DNA from: Rhodobacterales bacterium
GTDB lineage: Bacteria > Pseudomonadota > Alphaproteobacteria > Rhodobacterales > Rhodobacteraceae
DNA length: 64,000 nt
Direction: 5' to 3'
NCBI GenBank assembly: GCA_003249215.1
Contig: QKJR01000088.1
Coordinates: forward strand, 53,177-117,176
This document shows, piece after piece, positions 1 through 8,909 of this stretch. The translations under genes and the position numbers were made by a program. Position 1 is the stretch's first letter, and every line of letters starts with the position of its first letter. Below the pieces are notes generated by a model that had not been told where the DNA came from, did not search any database, and saw only the letters and a list, made by a program, of their open reading frames with translations.

Positions 1-432
1 GCCGCCTTCCTTCAGGCCCTCGGCCTGTTCGTGGAACATCTCGACCGCGAGCGCATGGGTGAGCGTGCCCATCGGCGCGAAGATCTCGCCGGTAGGGCCC
101 ATCGAGCCGCAGACCGCCACCTCGCGCCCGGCCTTTTCGGCCACCTCGCGGCCGATCTCGGCGGCGAGTCGGTTGAGCTCGCGCACGCGTCCCTGTGCCG
201 CGTGGAGTTTGAGCCGCGAGGCATTGGCGCCGAAGGAATTGGTCAGAAAGAGGTCCGATCCGGCCTCGACCGCGCCGCGATAGAGCGTGGCGATCCGGTC
301 GGGGTGATTGGCGTTCCACAGCTCGGGCGGTTCGCCCGCGCTCAGCCCCATGTTGAACAGGTTGGTGCCAGTCGCGCCATCGGCCAGAAGCCAGTCGCGG
401 GCGCCCAGCAGGCGGTTCAGGGCATGGGTCAT
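1..432 (-). CDS. bmt: Homocysteine S-methyltransferase family (betaine-homocysteine type), partial
   Basis: Only the N-terminal 144 codons are present; the gene runs off the left edge. The reading frame from ATG at 432 gives a typical homocysteine S-methyltransferase start: DGATGTNLF near residues 18-26, LTNSFGAN near 64-71 and CGSMGPTGEIF near 112-122. Family members transfer a methyl group from betaine or a related donor to homocysteine to make methionine, using zinc-binding cysteines that lie beyond the edge. An AAAGG ribosome site precedes the ATG. It lies 73 nt downstream of the MprF-like gene on the same strand, so the two may be cotranscribed. The family is secure; the methyl donor (betaine or other) is inferred. 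Confidence 0.85.
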   Translation of the reverse strand, partial: MTHALNRLLGARDWLLADGATGTNLFNMGLSAGEPPELWNANHPDRIATLYRGAVEAGSDLFLTNSFGANASRLKLHAAQGRVRELNRLAAEIGREVAEKAGREVAVCGSMGPTGEIFAPMGTLTHALAVEMFHEQAEGLKEGG

Positions 433-505
433 GGCGGGGCCTTTCGCTGCAAACCGGATGAACCCGGACGCGCCCCTCCTGCCACGCGACGGGGGATTCG
501 GCAAT

Positions 506-2671
506 TCACGCGGCGCGGCGAAGCGTCTCTGCCAGCGGTGTGGCAGGTGTCGACGTTGTGAGGTCTGGCGCCACGCTTACGGAGGGGGCGGGGGGCAGGG
601 CGGCGGGGCGATGGATCGCCCGGGCGAGCCGCAAGGCCGCGAGGGCGAGCCCCGCGCGCCCCGGCGTCGCGAGATAGAGCGTTCGGCTGCGCGGGGCGAA
701 ACCGTCCTTGAACTGCGCCAGTCCACGCGCCCCGGCATTGCGCCCGGCGAAGCGCCAGAGCCGCGCGGCCGGGCCACGCAGGTGGTCGGGGTCTGGTGGC
801 AGAGCCGCGAGCGAAAGGCGCGCGGCCCCCTCCGCGCGGGCAGCCTCGAGCGCGGCGAGGATCAGCGCCTGCATCGTGCCGTCGGGCGCTGCGGGGCCCG
901 GGCGCATCAGGTCGAGCACCCATTCGGGGCCTGCGGCGTGAAAGCTTGCGAAGCCGACGATCTGGCCCGCGTGCTGTGCCGCGAAGACGCGTTGCGTGGT
1001 GAGATAGGCGGGCGCGAAGCGGCCCATCGAGAAGCCGCGTTCGCCGCCGCGGGCCGTGCTCCAGTCGGTGTTGAGGCGGGCGAGCTCGGCCAGCGGCAGG
1101 GCGTCGGGGGGCAGCGCGGCGACCGTGACCCCGACCTTGGCCGCCTTGCGCAGCTTGCGGCGCAGCCCGGCGCGGGTCGGCGTGTCGAGGGTGAAGTCGT
1201 CCAGATCGAGCCAGAGCTCACGCCCCACGGGCGCCACCTGCCAGCCCGCGGTGCGGGCAAGGGCCGCGCTGCGCGCGCCGATCTTGTAGAGGCAGGGGGT
1301 GCGATGCTCCGCCCTTGCGCGGGCGCCGAGCGTGGCGATCAGGCCGGGGGTGGCGCGGGCGGGGCCGAACGGGTCGAGCAGCGCCGCCATAAGCCCGGGC
1401 GCCCGGCCGATCAGCCATCCGGCACCGGTTCCCGGATCGAAGAGAAGCCCGTGTTCGCCCTGCGCATGCAGGCCGATCTCGGCGGGGTGGCCGGCTTCGC
1501 GTGCGGCATCGAGTGCCCAGAGCACGGGGGTGGGCAGGGGGACGTCCGGGGCCAGAAACGCGGCCCGGAGGGGGCGCGGGGCGGGCAGGGCGATCCGCGC
1601 GGCGCGCGGGCGGGCGCCAAGAACGAGCGCCACGGCGAGCGCCGCGGGCAGGCCGTAATAAGCCACCCGCCAGGCAAGCACGGCGGCCAGCAGCGGCGCC
1701 TGATCGAGCCCGGGCAGCAGCAGAAGGAGAACCATTTCGAAGGGGCCGACGCCGCCCGGCGTGCCCGAGACAAAACCCGCCCCGAGCGCGAGCAGGAAGG
1801 CGGGATAGAGCGCGGCAAGGGGCACGACGCTGCCCGCCGGCAGCAGCGCCCAGAGCGCGAGCGCGGCGAAGGCCGTGTCGAGCGCGGCGAGCCCGAGGAT
1901 CTGCGCCATGACGGGGGGCGCGGGCAGGCGCAGGCCGAGCGGGCCGATCCTGAGGCTGGGGCGCGCGAGGGCGAGGAGCGCCAGCGCCCCGCCCGTGGCA
2001 AGCGCGAGCCCGGCGAGCCCCTGCACCGTGGCCGCCGGCAGGCCGCGCAGCGCGACCGGCGCGACCAGCAGGGCGCCCGCGGCCAGCACCGCCCAGGCCG
2101 CAAGAAAGCTCGCCGCCACCGCGGCCGTCACTTTCGAGGCTTCGACGAGGCTCAGGCCGGGCAGCATCCGCCAGCGCACCAGCGCCCCCGAGACGAGGCC
2201 GAAGCCGAGCACCTGCGAGAGCGCGATCGCGCTCCATCCGGCGCGGCGGGCGGGGGCGGGGGCGATGCCGGTGCCGATCATCCGGTGCACCAGCGCGTCA
2301 TAGCGGGCGAGGGCTGCGAAGCTGAGCGCGGTGGCGCCGAGCGCGAGCGCCCATTGCAACACCGAAACCGTGGCGAGGGCGGCCTTGATCGCAGCGACAT
2401 CGAGGGCGGCGATCCGCTCGCGCGCCACGACCACGAGCCCGATCAGCAGCACCAGAACGACCCCCTGCCGCAGCAGCGCGCGACGCCAGCCCGGCAGCGC
2501 GCGCGGCGCAGAGGCGCCGTCGCTGGCCCCGTCACCAGTGGCGCCGCCCTCGGGGGCATATCCCGGCATCACGCCCGCTTCGGATCGGGTGCCGATCCGT
2601 TCCTGGCGTCGCGCCAGGCCTCTTGCCGCCGTGTTGTTGGCCGCTCGCCCGATTGTCTGTCGCATCGTCAT
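506..2671 (-). CDS. MprF-like phosphatidylglycerol aminoacyltransferase/flippase (DUF2156)
   Basis: The 721-residue product combines about 300 residues of hydrophobic helices (the first near residues 70-83) with a cytoplasmic GNAT-fold DUF2156 domain from about residue 390 to the end. The C-terminal part shows the RRKLRKAAK basic stretch, RGFSMGRF and LDLMRPG that resemble lysylphosphatidylglycerol synthases. MprF proteins add an amino acid from aminoacyl-tRNA to phosphatidylglycerol and flip the product, giving resistance to cationic peptides or acid. The amino acid used cannot be read from sequence. It is shorter than Firmicute MprF (about 840), so it has fewer membrane helices. I chose the ATG at 2671 because GGAGAGGGG lies directly before it; an in-frame ATG at 2713 lacks this site. 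Confidence 0.82.
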   Translation of the reverse strand: MTMRQTIGRAANNTAARGLARRQERIGTRSEAGVMPGYAPEGGATGDGASDGASAPRALPGWRRALLRQGVVLVLLIGLVVVARERIAALDVAAIKAALATVSVLQWALALGATALSFAALARYDALVHRMIGTGIAPAPARRAGWSAIALSQVLGFGLVSGALVRWRMLPGLSLVEASKVTAAVAASFLAAWAVLAAGALLVAPVALRGLPAATVQGLAGLALATGGALALLALARPSLRIGPLGLRLPAPPVMAQILGLAALDTAFAALALWALLPAGSVVPLAALYPAFLLALGAGFVSGTPGGVGPFEMVLLLLLPGLDQAPLLAAVLAWRVAYYGLPAALAVALVLGARPRAARIALPAPRPLRAAFLAPDVPLPTPVLWALDAAREAGHPAEIGLHAQGEHGLLFDPGTGAGWLIGRAPGLMAALLDPFGPARATPGLIATLGARARAEHRTPCLYKIGARSAALARTAGWQVAPVGRELWLDLDDFTLDTPTRAGLRRKLRKAAKVGVTVAALPPDALPLAELARLNTDWSTARGGERGFSMGRFAPAYLTTQRVFAAQHAGQIVGFASFHAAGPEWVLDLMRPGPAAPDGTMQALILAALEAARAEGAARLSLAALPPDPDHLRGPAARLWRFAGRNAGARGLAQFKDGFAPRSRTLYLATPGRAGLALAALRLARAIHRPAALPPAPSVSVAPDLTTSTPATPLAETLRRAA

Positions 2672-2946
2672 CCCCTCTCCACCGGGGCACGACCATAGCG
2701 CGACGGGGTTCACGAGGGTTTAATGCGGACAGGTATTCGCAGTCAGGCTTAAGCGCGCGTTAGGTTTTGCGGCGCCTTTGGGGCGGGGCCGAACTGCTGG
2801 GGCGAGAACGGAAAACCCCGCCCTGCGGAGCAGCGGGGCGGGGCATCGGGTGTCCGCCGGGCCTAGGCCGCGGCAAAATCTCTCTGGTTGCGGCGCGCGG
2901 CCGCTTCGGGTCACCCGGGACGACCCGGGCCGCTGTCGCGCCCGGA

Positions 2947-3261
2947 TCAGCCGGCGGCGATCTGGCGCTTCGCCTCGATCAGCAGCTCGCCCATCTTGGC
3001 GCGAACCGTCGCCTCGTCGGCCTTGCCGGCGAGATCGGCGGAGACTTTCTGCACGACATCATCGCAGCCCGCTTCCTTGAAGTCTGCGATGATCACGTCG
3101 GCCACATAGGCGTCCAGTTCGGGGCCGCTCTTGCCGAGGAGCGCGCCGGCCCATTGTGCCATCAGCTTGGCGCAGCGTGCAGACACCTTGAAGTCATCGG
3201 CGGCATCGCGGACGAATTTGGCCTCGAACGCACGCTCGCGGTCGTTGAAGGTGGTGGTCAT
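2947..3261 (-). CDS. F1FO-ATP synthase zeta subunit (DUF1476)
   Basis: The 104-residue product begins MTTTFNDRERAFEAKF, the hallmark of the DUF1476 family. In Paracoccus denitrificans this family is the zeta subunit, which binds the F1 rotor and blocks ATP hydrolysis in the way IF1 does in mitochondria. The N-terminal inhibitory segment and the following four-helix bundle appear complete. The ATG at 3261 is preceded by GGGAGGGGAAA; a longer frame reaching 3381 has no family similarity in its extra part. The gene stands alone, transcribed away from purC, and not in an atp operon, as is usual for this subunit. Confidence 0.88.
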   Translation of the reverse strand: MTTTFNDRERAFEAKFVRDAADDFKVSARCAKLMAQWAGALLGKSGPELDAYVADVIIADFKEAGCDDVVQKVSADLAGKADEATVRAKMGELLIEAKRQIAAG

Positions 3262-3683
3262 TTTCCCCTCCCGTTCGGGTTGCTCCGTTAACTTCATATG
3301 GCGCGCCAAAGGGGGTAGAGCAAGAGCGGAATGCACGAAACCGTGAGGTGCTGCGGTGCGGCGGGCGAAATGCCGCGCCAATCGGGGCGAAGGGCCCGGA
3401 AATGCTGCATAAATTGCTGCACTGCGGCATTGCGAAGAGGGGGCCGTCGGGGCGGAGGCGCGCCGGGGACGCCCAGAAGACGGGCGTTCGGATATTGGTC
3501 TGCGCCGGTGCGGGTGGCACCTTTGGCGGTTGAGAATTCACGGCCCTGTCACATGCCCTTTGCCTTGCGGCGGCGCGAGCCTTGTCCTATTAGGGCCGCA
3601 AGGGGTATCGCCTGCGTTGCAGGGCCGGACCCAATGCCGGTTCCGGCCGGGCAGTTCACAGCTTCACCAGATCGGGAGAGCCC
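3262..3683. other. Divergent intergenic region, zeta subunit / purC
   Basis: This 422-bp stretch separates two divergent genes and must hold both promoters. I see no convincing small gene: the open frames on both strands here are short and unlike known families. The sequence is less GC-rich toward purC. The only promoter-like pair I could place is listed separately at 3565-3592. Confidence 0.5.
3565..3592 (+). promoter_or_regulatory. Candidate purC promoter
   Basis: TTGCGG (3565-3570) and CTATTA (3587-3592) are separated by 16 nt and resemble sigma70-type -35 and -10 elements, about 90 nt before the purC ATG. It is found by eye only. Confidence 0.35.
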
Positions 3684-4445
3684 ATGGCACCGCGTCGCAA
3701 GAAGATTTACGAAGGCAAGGCGAAGATCCTCTATGAAGGCCCCGAGCCCGGCACCCTCGTGCAGTATTTCAAGGATGACGCGACCGCCTTCAACGCGCAG
3801 AAGAAGGCGACGATCGACGGCAAGGGCGTGCTGAACAACCGCCTGTCCGAGTATTTCATGACGGGCCTCACGAATATCGGCATTCCGAACCATTTCATCC
3901 GCCGCCTGAACATGCGCGAGCAGCTGATCCGTCAGGTCGAGATCGTGCCGCTCGAGGTGATCGTGCGCAACTTCGCCGCCGGTTCGATCGCGAAACGTCT
4001 GGGCATGGAAGAGGGCACGGCCCTGCCGCGCCCGATCGTGGAATACAGCTACAAGAACGACGCGCTCGGCGATCCGCTGGTGCCCGAGGAATACATCATT
4101 GCCTTCGGCTGGGCCAATCAGCAGGACCTCGACGATATCGTGAGCCTCGCGCTGCGGGTGAACGATTTCCTCTCGGGTGTGTTCTTCGGCGTCGGCATCA
4201 AGCTCGTCGATTTCAAGATCGAGATCGGCCGGGTCTGGGATGGCGATTTCATGCGCCTGATCGTGGCCGATGAGATCAGCCCCGACAGCTGCCGTCTGTG
4301 GGACATCAAGACCGGCGCGCATCTCGACAAGGACGTGTTCCGCCGCGATCTGGGCAGCCTGACCGATGCCTATACCGAGGTTGCGCGGCGTCTGGGTGTG
4401 CTGCCCGCCAATGCGACCAACATCAAGCCGACGCTGATCAACTGA
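3684..4445 (+). CDS. purC: Phosphoribosylaminoimidazole-succinocarboxamide synthase
   Basis: SAICAR synthase joins aspartate to CAIR using ATP in de novo purine synthesis. The 253-residue length is normal for the bacterial monofunctional enzyme. The protein opens with [15 protein letters not shown], carries the first family signature around [13 protein letters not shown] and the second at [10 protein letters not shown]. The ATG follows GGGAGAG. purS starts 11 nt after the stop and purQ follows, so this is the head of a purC-purS-purQ operon. The opposite-strand open frame covering it is an artefact of GC-rich third positions. Confidence 0.97.
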   Translation: MAPRRKKIYEGKAKILYEGPEPGTLVQYFKDDATAFNAQKKATIDGKGVLNNRLSEYFMTGLTNIGIPNHFIRRLNMREQLIRQVEIVPLEVIVRNFAAGSIAKRLGMEEGTALPRPIVEYSYKNDALGDPLVPEEYIIAFGWANQQDLDDIVSLALRVNDFLSGVFFGVGIKLVDFKIEIGRVWDGDFMRLIVADEISPDSCRLWDIKTGAHLDKDVFRRDLGSLTDAYTEVARRLGVLPANATNIKPTLIN

Positions 4446-4456
4446 GGAGAGGCCCG

Positions 4457-4696
4457 ATGAAAGCCCGCGTTCATGTCATGCTCAAGGACGGCGTTCTCGA
4501 CCCTCAGGGCGAGGCGGTGCGGTCCGCGCTCGGCCATCTGGGCTTTTCCGGCGTCGAAGGCGTGCGGCAGGGCAAGGTGATCGAGCTCGATCTGACGGCG
4601 ACCGACAAGGCCGCCGCCGAGACCGAGGTCAAGGCCATGTGCGAGAAGCTGCTCGCCAATACCGTGATCGAGAAATACACGATCGAGATCGCCTGA
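4457..4696 (+). CDS. purS: Phosphoribosylformylglycinamidine synthase subunit PurS
   Basis: This 79-residue protein (MKARVHVMLKDGVLDPQGEA at its start) is the small PurS subunit that holds PurQ and PurL together in the three-part FGAM synthase. The length and the VLDPQG and VEGVRQGKVIELD segments match the family. A GAGGAGAGG site precedes the ATG at 4457, and purC ends just upstream. A longer frame that starts inside purC is a shadow. PurL, the catalytic large subunit, is not in this window. Confidence 0.96.
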   Translation: MKARVHVMLKDGVLDPQGEAVRSALGHLGFSGVEGVRQGKVIELDLTATDKAAAETEVKAMCEKLLANTVIEKYTIEIA

Positions 4697-4707
4697 GGGG
4701 AACAAGG

Positions 4708-4746
4708 CCGGGGGCCAGCCCCCGGACCCCCGGGATATTTGGACAC
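4708..4746 (+). repeat. Intergenic CCCGGGATATTT repeat, copy 1 (single arm)
   Basis: A hairpin CCGGGGGC/GCCCCCGG (4708-4725) leads directly into ACCCCCGGGATATTTGGACAC, one arm of the repeat family seen six more times here. It lies between purS and purQ and could form a stem in the operon transcript. Confidence 0.7.
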
Positions 4747-4771
4747 TGTTGAGAGCAGGAGCGCCTCTGTC

Positions 4772-5440
4772 ATGAAAGCCGCCGTCATCACCTTCCCCGG
4801 GTCGAACTGCGACCGTGATCTGGCCGTGGCCTTCGAGGCGGCGGGGGCCGAGGTCGTCCGGATCTGGCACAAGGATACGGTCCTGCCCGCGGGCGTCGAC
4901 GTGATCGGCGTGCCGGGCGGGTTTTCCTATGGGGATTACCTGCGCTCGGGCGCGATCGCGGCGCGCTCGCCGATCGGGCAGGCGGTGGTCGATTTCGCCG
5001 GTCGCGGCGGCTACGTTCTGGGTATCTGCAACGGTTTTCAGGTGCTGACCGAGATGGGGCTCCTGCCCGGGGCGCTGATGCGCAACGCCGGGCTCAAGTT
5101 CCTCTCGAAACCCGTTTCGCTCAAAGTCGCCACGACCGAGAGCGCCTTCACCGCGGGCTATGCCGCCGGACAGGAGATCGTGATCCCGATCGCGCATCAT
5201 GACGGCAATTACACGATCGACGCCGAAGGACTCGCGGCCCTCGAGGCCGAGGATCGGGTGGCCTTCCGCTACAGCGCGAACCCGAACGGCTCGATGAACG
5301 ACATCGCGGGCGTGCTGAGCGCCAATCGCCGGGTGCTGGGCCTCATGCCGCACCCCGAGCGTGCGGCCGATCCCGCGCAGGGCGGCACCGACGGGGCGGC
5401 GCTTTTCCGCGCGTTGAGCGGTGTGATGGCCCGCGCCTGA
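4772..5440 (+). CDS. purQ: Phosphoribosylformylglycinamidine synthase subunit PurQ (glutaminase)
   Basis: PurQ hydrolyses glutamine and passes ammonia to PurL for FGAM synthesis. The 222-residue product is a class I glutamine amidotransferase: [18 protein letters not shown], the nucleophile Cys86 in GICNGFQVL, and the His194/Glu196 pair in MPHPER complete the triad. I chose the ATG at 4772 because the protein then starts [16 protein letters not shown], as in the family; upstream in-frame codons read through the repeat element. The 75-nt gap from purS, with a hairpin, is wider than the purC-purS gap. Confidence 0.96.
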   Translation: MKAAVITFPGSNCDRDLAVAFEAAGAEVVRIWHKDTVLPAGVDVIGVPGGFSYGDYLRSGAIAARSPIGQAVVDFAGRGGYVLGICNGFQVLTEMGLLPGALMRNAGLKFLSKPVSLKVATTESAFTAGYAAGQEIVIPIAHHDGNYTIDAEGLAALEAEDRVAFRYSANPNGSMNDIAGVLSANRRVLGLMPHPERAADPAQGGTDGAALFRALSGVMARA

Positions 5441-5485
5441 TCCAGGCGCCTTGCCGCGCCCCGGGGCGAGCCCTAAAATCGCGCC

Positions 5486-7291
5486 ATGCGGCAGAGAACC
5501 GATATCAGTGAACCGGCCGAGACCCGGGCAGAACGCCGGGTGAGCCCGCGCAGGCTCTGGGTCTTGCGCGGGGCGGCGCTGGGGATTGTGCTGACCGCCG
5601 CCGCGACGATCTGGACGACCAACGCCTGGCTCACCGAGCGCTTCACCGAGACGACGCGGGTGCGCACCGAACTCAGGCTCGCGCTTTATTCCGGCAATAT
5701 CCTCTCGGAATTGCAGCGGATCTCGGTCGTGCCGCTTCTGCTCGCGCGCGATCCGGTGCTGACCTCCTCGCTCGAGAGCGGGGATTACTCGAAATCCTCG
5801 GCCGCGCTGATCGAGGCCAAGGAAGATATCGCCGCGGCCTCGATCCGGCTGCTCGATGTCAGCGGCCGCACGGTGGCCGCGACCAACCGCAACCTGATCG
5901 GCACGCAATACGGCACCTCGCCCTATTTCATCGAAGCGCAGCGCTCGCGCGAGACGATTTTCACCGCCTCCCCGCGCGATACCGGCGGGACCGAGTTCAA
6001 CTATTCGCGCGCCCTTGTGGCCAACGGGCAGTTGATCGGGGTGATCGTCGTCGAGGCGGAGCTCGCGAAATTCGAGCGCGCCTGGGCGGGGATCTCGGAT
6101 GCGGTGGCGGTGACCGACAGCGAGGGGCGGATCATCCTGACGACCGAGCCGAAGTGGCGCGGCCTCGAGATGGATGAGGCGCTGACCGCGCGCGACGCGC
6201 CCACCGCGATCGAACGCGCGCTGCAGGCGACCGCCGACTGGGCCAACGAGCCGCCCGACGCCTATCTCAAGGGGCAGGCGGTGATGCGCACCGAGACGCG
6301 GATCCCGTTCCGCGGCTGGCGGATGATCGCCTTCACCGGCTACGAATCGGTGCGCGAGCGGGTGAATGCGGTGCTCGCGCTCGAGATCATGGGATTCGCG
6401 CTGCTGCTGGCCTTCGCCTTCTGGTGGCTGTCGCGGCGGGCGCGGGTGCAGTCGGCGCGCTACCGGCGCGAGTCGACCGAGCTGCGGGCGCTGAACGCGC
6501 GGCTCTCGCGCGAGATCGCCGAACGCGAGCGGGTGCAGAAGGATCTCGCCGTGGCCGAGCAGACGCTGGCGCAGAGCTCGAAACTGGCCGCTTTGGGCGA
6601 GATGTCGGCGGCGGTCAGCCATGAACTCAATCAGCCGCTCGCCGCGATGAAGACCTATCTTGCGGGCGCGCGGCTTCTGTTGCAGCGCGGGCGCGGCGAG
6701 GAGGCTTTGTCCTCCTTCCAGCGGATCGACGATCTGATCGAGCGGATGGGGGCGATTACCCGCCAGCTCAAATCTTACGCGCGCAAGGGCGGCGAGGCCT
6801 TCGAGCCGGTCGATCTGCGCGCGGCGCTGTCCTCCGCGCTCGCGATGATGGAGCCGCAGTTGAAGCGCCGCACCGTGCGGATCTCGCGCGCCATCGCGCG
6901 CGATCCGGTGATGGTCATGGCTGACCGGATCCGTCTCGAACAGGTGATCATCAACCTGTTGCGCAATGCGCTCGATGCGACCAAGCAAGTGACCGAACCC
7001 GAGATCGAGATCCTGCTGACCGCGGGCGAAACGGCGGTGCTCGGCGTGCGCGACAACGGTCCCGGGATCACCGATCTCGAAAAGCTCTTCGAGCCGTTCT
7101 GGACCACCAAGAAACCGGGGGAAGGGACGGGGCTCGGCCTTGCGATCTCTTCCTCCATCGTGAGCGATTTCGGTGGGCGCCTGACGGCGCATAATGCCGA
7201 GAGCGGCGGCGCCGTCTTTGAGGTGCAACTGCCGCTGATCGCGGAAGGGACCCGGAGCCCCGGCACGGCCGGTCTTCGGGCAGCGGAGTAG
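5486..7291 (+). CDS. DctB-like sensor histidine kinase
   Basis: The 601-residue membrane kinase has one helix near residues 24-46, a periplasmic sensor of about 250 residues of the DctB (double Cache) kind, a second helix near 305-325, a short coiled coil, then HisKA and ATPase domains. His379 in [16 protein letters not shown] is the phosphorylation site; [11 protein letters not shown] is the N box and DNGPGITD and GTGLGLAIS are the G boxes, all intact. DctB kinases sense C4-dicarboxylates and control their uptake. The cognate regulator starts 3 nt after the stop. No dicarboxylate transporter gene lies nearby, so the ligand is uncertain. Confidence 0.85.
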   Translation: MRQRTDISEPAETRAERRVSPRRLWVLRGAALGIVLTAAATIWTTNAWLTERFTETTRVRTELRLALYSGNILSELQRISVVPLLLARDPVLTSSLESGDYSKSSAALIEAKEDIAAASIRLLDVSGRTVAATNRNLIGTQYGTSPYFIEAQRSRETIFTASPRDTGGTEFNYSRALVANGQLIGVIVVEAELAKFERAWAGISDAVAVTDSEGRIILTTEPKWRGLEMDEALTARDAPTAIERALQATADWANEPPDAYLKGQAVMRTETRIPFRGWRMIAFTGYESVRERVNAVLALEIMGFALLLAFAFWWLSRRARVQSARYRRESTELRALNARLSREIAERERVQKDLAVAEQTLAQSSKLAALGEMSAAVSHELNQPLAAMKTYLAGARLLLQRGRGEEALSSFQRIDDLIERMGAITRQLKSYARKGGEAFEPVDLRAALSSALAMMEPQLKRRTVRISRAIARDPVMVMADRIRLEQVIINLLRNALDATKQVTEPEIEILLTAGETAVLGVRDNGPGITDLEKLFEPFWTTKKPGEGTGLGLAISSSIVSDFGGRLTAHNAESGGAVFEVQLPLIAEGTRSPGTAGLRAAE

Positions 7292-7294
7292 ATC

Positions 7295-8629
7295 ATGAGC
7301 CGTATGATGAAAGTGGCGATCGTCGATGACGAGGAAGACATGCGCCAGTCGGTGAGCCAGTGGCTCGCGCTCTCGGGCTTCGACACCGAGACCTATTGCA
7401 GCGCCGAGGAGGCGCTCAAGGTGATCGGCGCGGATTGGCCGGGCGTGGTGATTTCCGACATCCGGATGCCCGGGATGGACGGGATGGCCTTCCTCAAACG
7501 CCTGATGGGGCTCGATTCGGGACTGCCGGTGATCATGATCACAGGCCACGGCGATGTGCCGATGGCGGTCGAGGCGATGCGGCTCGGGGCGATGGATTTC
7601 ATGGAGAAGCCCTTCAACCCCGACCGGATGACGGAACTGGCGAAACGCGCGACCCAGATGCGGCGGATGACGCTCGACAACCGCGCGCTGCGCCGTGATC
7701 TGGCCGAAGGAAGCCAGGTGATGGGCAAGCTCATTGGCACCTCGGCGCCGATGGAGCGACTGCGCGAGGATATCCTCGATCTCAGCCAGGCCGATGGCCA
7801 TGTGCTGATCGACGGCGAGACCGGCACCGGCAAGACGCTGGTGGCCCATGCCCTCCATGCCACTGGCCCCCGCGCGGGCAAGAAATTCGTCACCGTCAGT
7901 TGCGCGGCCTTCACCGAAGAGGCGCTGACCGCGCGGATCTTCGGCCCGGTCGAGGAGGGCGGCACGCTGCCGCTCGTCGAGGAGGCGCGGGGCGGCACGC
8001 TGGTGCTCGAGGATGTCGAGGCGCTGAGCCCGGGGCTGCAGGCGCGGCTCCTGACCTTCATCAACGATCAGGGGGCGCCGGCGGAAACCCGGATCATCGC
8101 GATCTGCAACGCGCACGGCGAGGGCCGCACGCTCGAGGACGCGCTGCGCCCCGATCTCTTCTTCCGGCTGGCCGCCCTCAAGATCACCTTGCCGCCGCTG
8201 CGCACGCGGGGCGAGGATGTGCTGACGCTCTTCACCCGGATGTCCGAGCAATTCGCCGAGGAATACGGCTGCGAGGCGCCCGAGGTGACCGCACAGGAGG
8301 CCGCCCAACTGCTTCAGGCGCCCTGGCCGGGCAACGTGCGCCAGCTGATCAACGTGGCCGAGCGTGCGGTGCTGCAAAACCGCCGTGGCACCGGCTCGAT
8401 CGCCTCGCTGCTGATGGCCGATAACGAGACCGCGGGGCCGGCGGCGATGACGACCGAGGGCAAGCCGCTCAAGGAATATGTCGAGAGCTTCGAGAAGATG
8501 CTGATCGACAATGCGATGAAGCGCCACAAGGGCTCGATCTCGGCGGTGATGGACGAGCTTTGCCTGCCTCGGCGCACGCTGAACGAGAAGATGGCGAAAT
8601 ACGGCCTCTCGCGCGGCGATTATCTCTGA
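7295..8629 (+). CDS. DctD/NtrC-family response regulator lacking the GAFTGA loop
   Basis: The 444-residue protein has a receiver domain (phospho-acceptor Asp55 in [13 protein letters not shown]), an AAA+ domain and a Fis-type helix-turn-helix ([20 protein letters not shown]). Walker A (GETGTGKT) is intact and Walker B is shifted to [10 protein letters not shown]. The segment between IFG and GGTL is [15 protein letters not shown], 15 residues with no GAFTGA motif, where normal DctD/NtrC proteins have about 21 residues including it. GAFTGA contacts sigma54, so this regulator is probably not a sigma54 activator; Rhodobacter capsulatus NtrC is a known precedent. It is paired with the DctB-like kinase 3 nt upstream. 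Confidence 0.85.
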   Translation: MSRMMKVAIVDDEEDMRQSVSQWLALSGFDTETYCSAEEALKVIGADWPGVVISDIRMPGMDGMAFLKRLMGLDSGLPVIMITGHGDVPMAVEAMRLGAMDFMEKPFNPDRMTELAKRATQMRRMTLDNRALRRDLAEGSQVMGKLIGTSAPMERLREDILDLSQADGHVLIDGETGTGKTLVAHALHATGPRAGKKFVTVSCAAFTEEALTARIFGPVEEGGTLPLVEEARGGTLVLEDVEALSPGLQARLLTFINDQGAPAETRIIAICNAHGEGRTLEDALRPDLFFRLAALKITLPPLRTRGEDVLTLFTRMSEQFAEEYGCEAPEVTAQEAAQLLQAPWPGNVRQLINVAERAVLQNRRGTGSIASLLMADNETAGPAAMTTEGKPLKEYVESFEKMLIDNAMKRHKGSISAVMDELCLPRRTLNEKMAKYGLSRGDYL

Positions 8630-8650
8630 GCTTGGTCCGGGGTCCGGCGC

Positions 8651-8792
8651 CGGAGGGGGGGCTCTGCCCCCGCCCGTTCCGGGCTCCCCCGGGATATTTC
8701 GGCACAGATGATGACAGGATCGTCTCATCATCTGTGTCCAAATATCCCGGGGGTGAGGGCCGCAAGGCCCGAGGGGGCAGCGCCCCCTTGCG
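8651..8792. repeat. Intergenic CCCGGGATATTT repeat, copy 2 (complete inverted repeat)
   Basis: The core 8686-8753 is a near-perfect inverted repeat: CCCGGGATATTT-GGCACAGATGATGA on the left and TCATCATCTGTGTCCAAATATCCCGGG on the right (shown in parts), around a loop of about ten bases. Outer GC-rich hairpins (GGGGGCTCTGCCCCC at about 8656, GGGGGCAGCGCCCCC at about 8773) flank it. It follows the DctD-like gene and may end its transcript. Confidence 0.8.
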
Positions 8793-8909
8793 AGTGCGGG
8801 CAGGGGCGCGCAGCTTCCCGCCTCTCCCACACCAAGTTGTTTTGACCCTCGCGCCCGCGCGCGATAAGAGGGGGCCGAACCGGGGCGCGTTGCCTCATGG
8901 GGGTGGTCG

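Noticed and set aside
308..2698. Plus-strand open frame of 796 codons opposite the MprF-like gene
   Set aside because: Low-complexity Arg/Gly/Ala/Glu sequence with no known domain; the minus strand has a membrane protein with normal hydrophobic helices.
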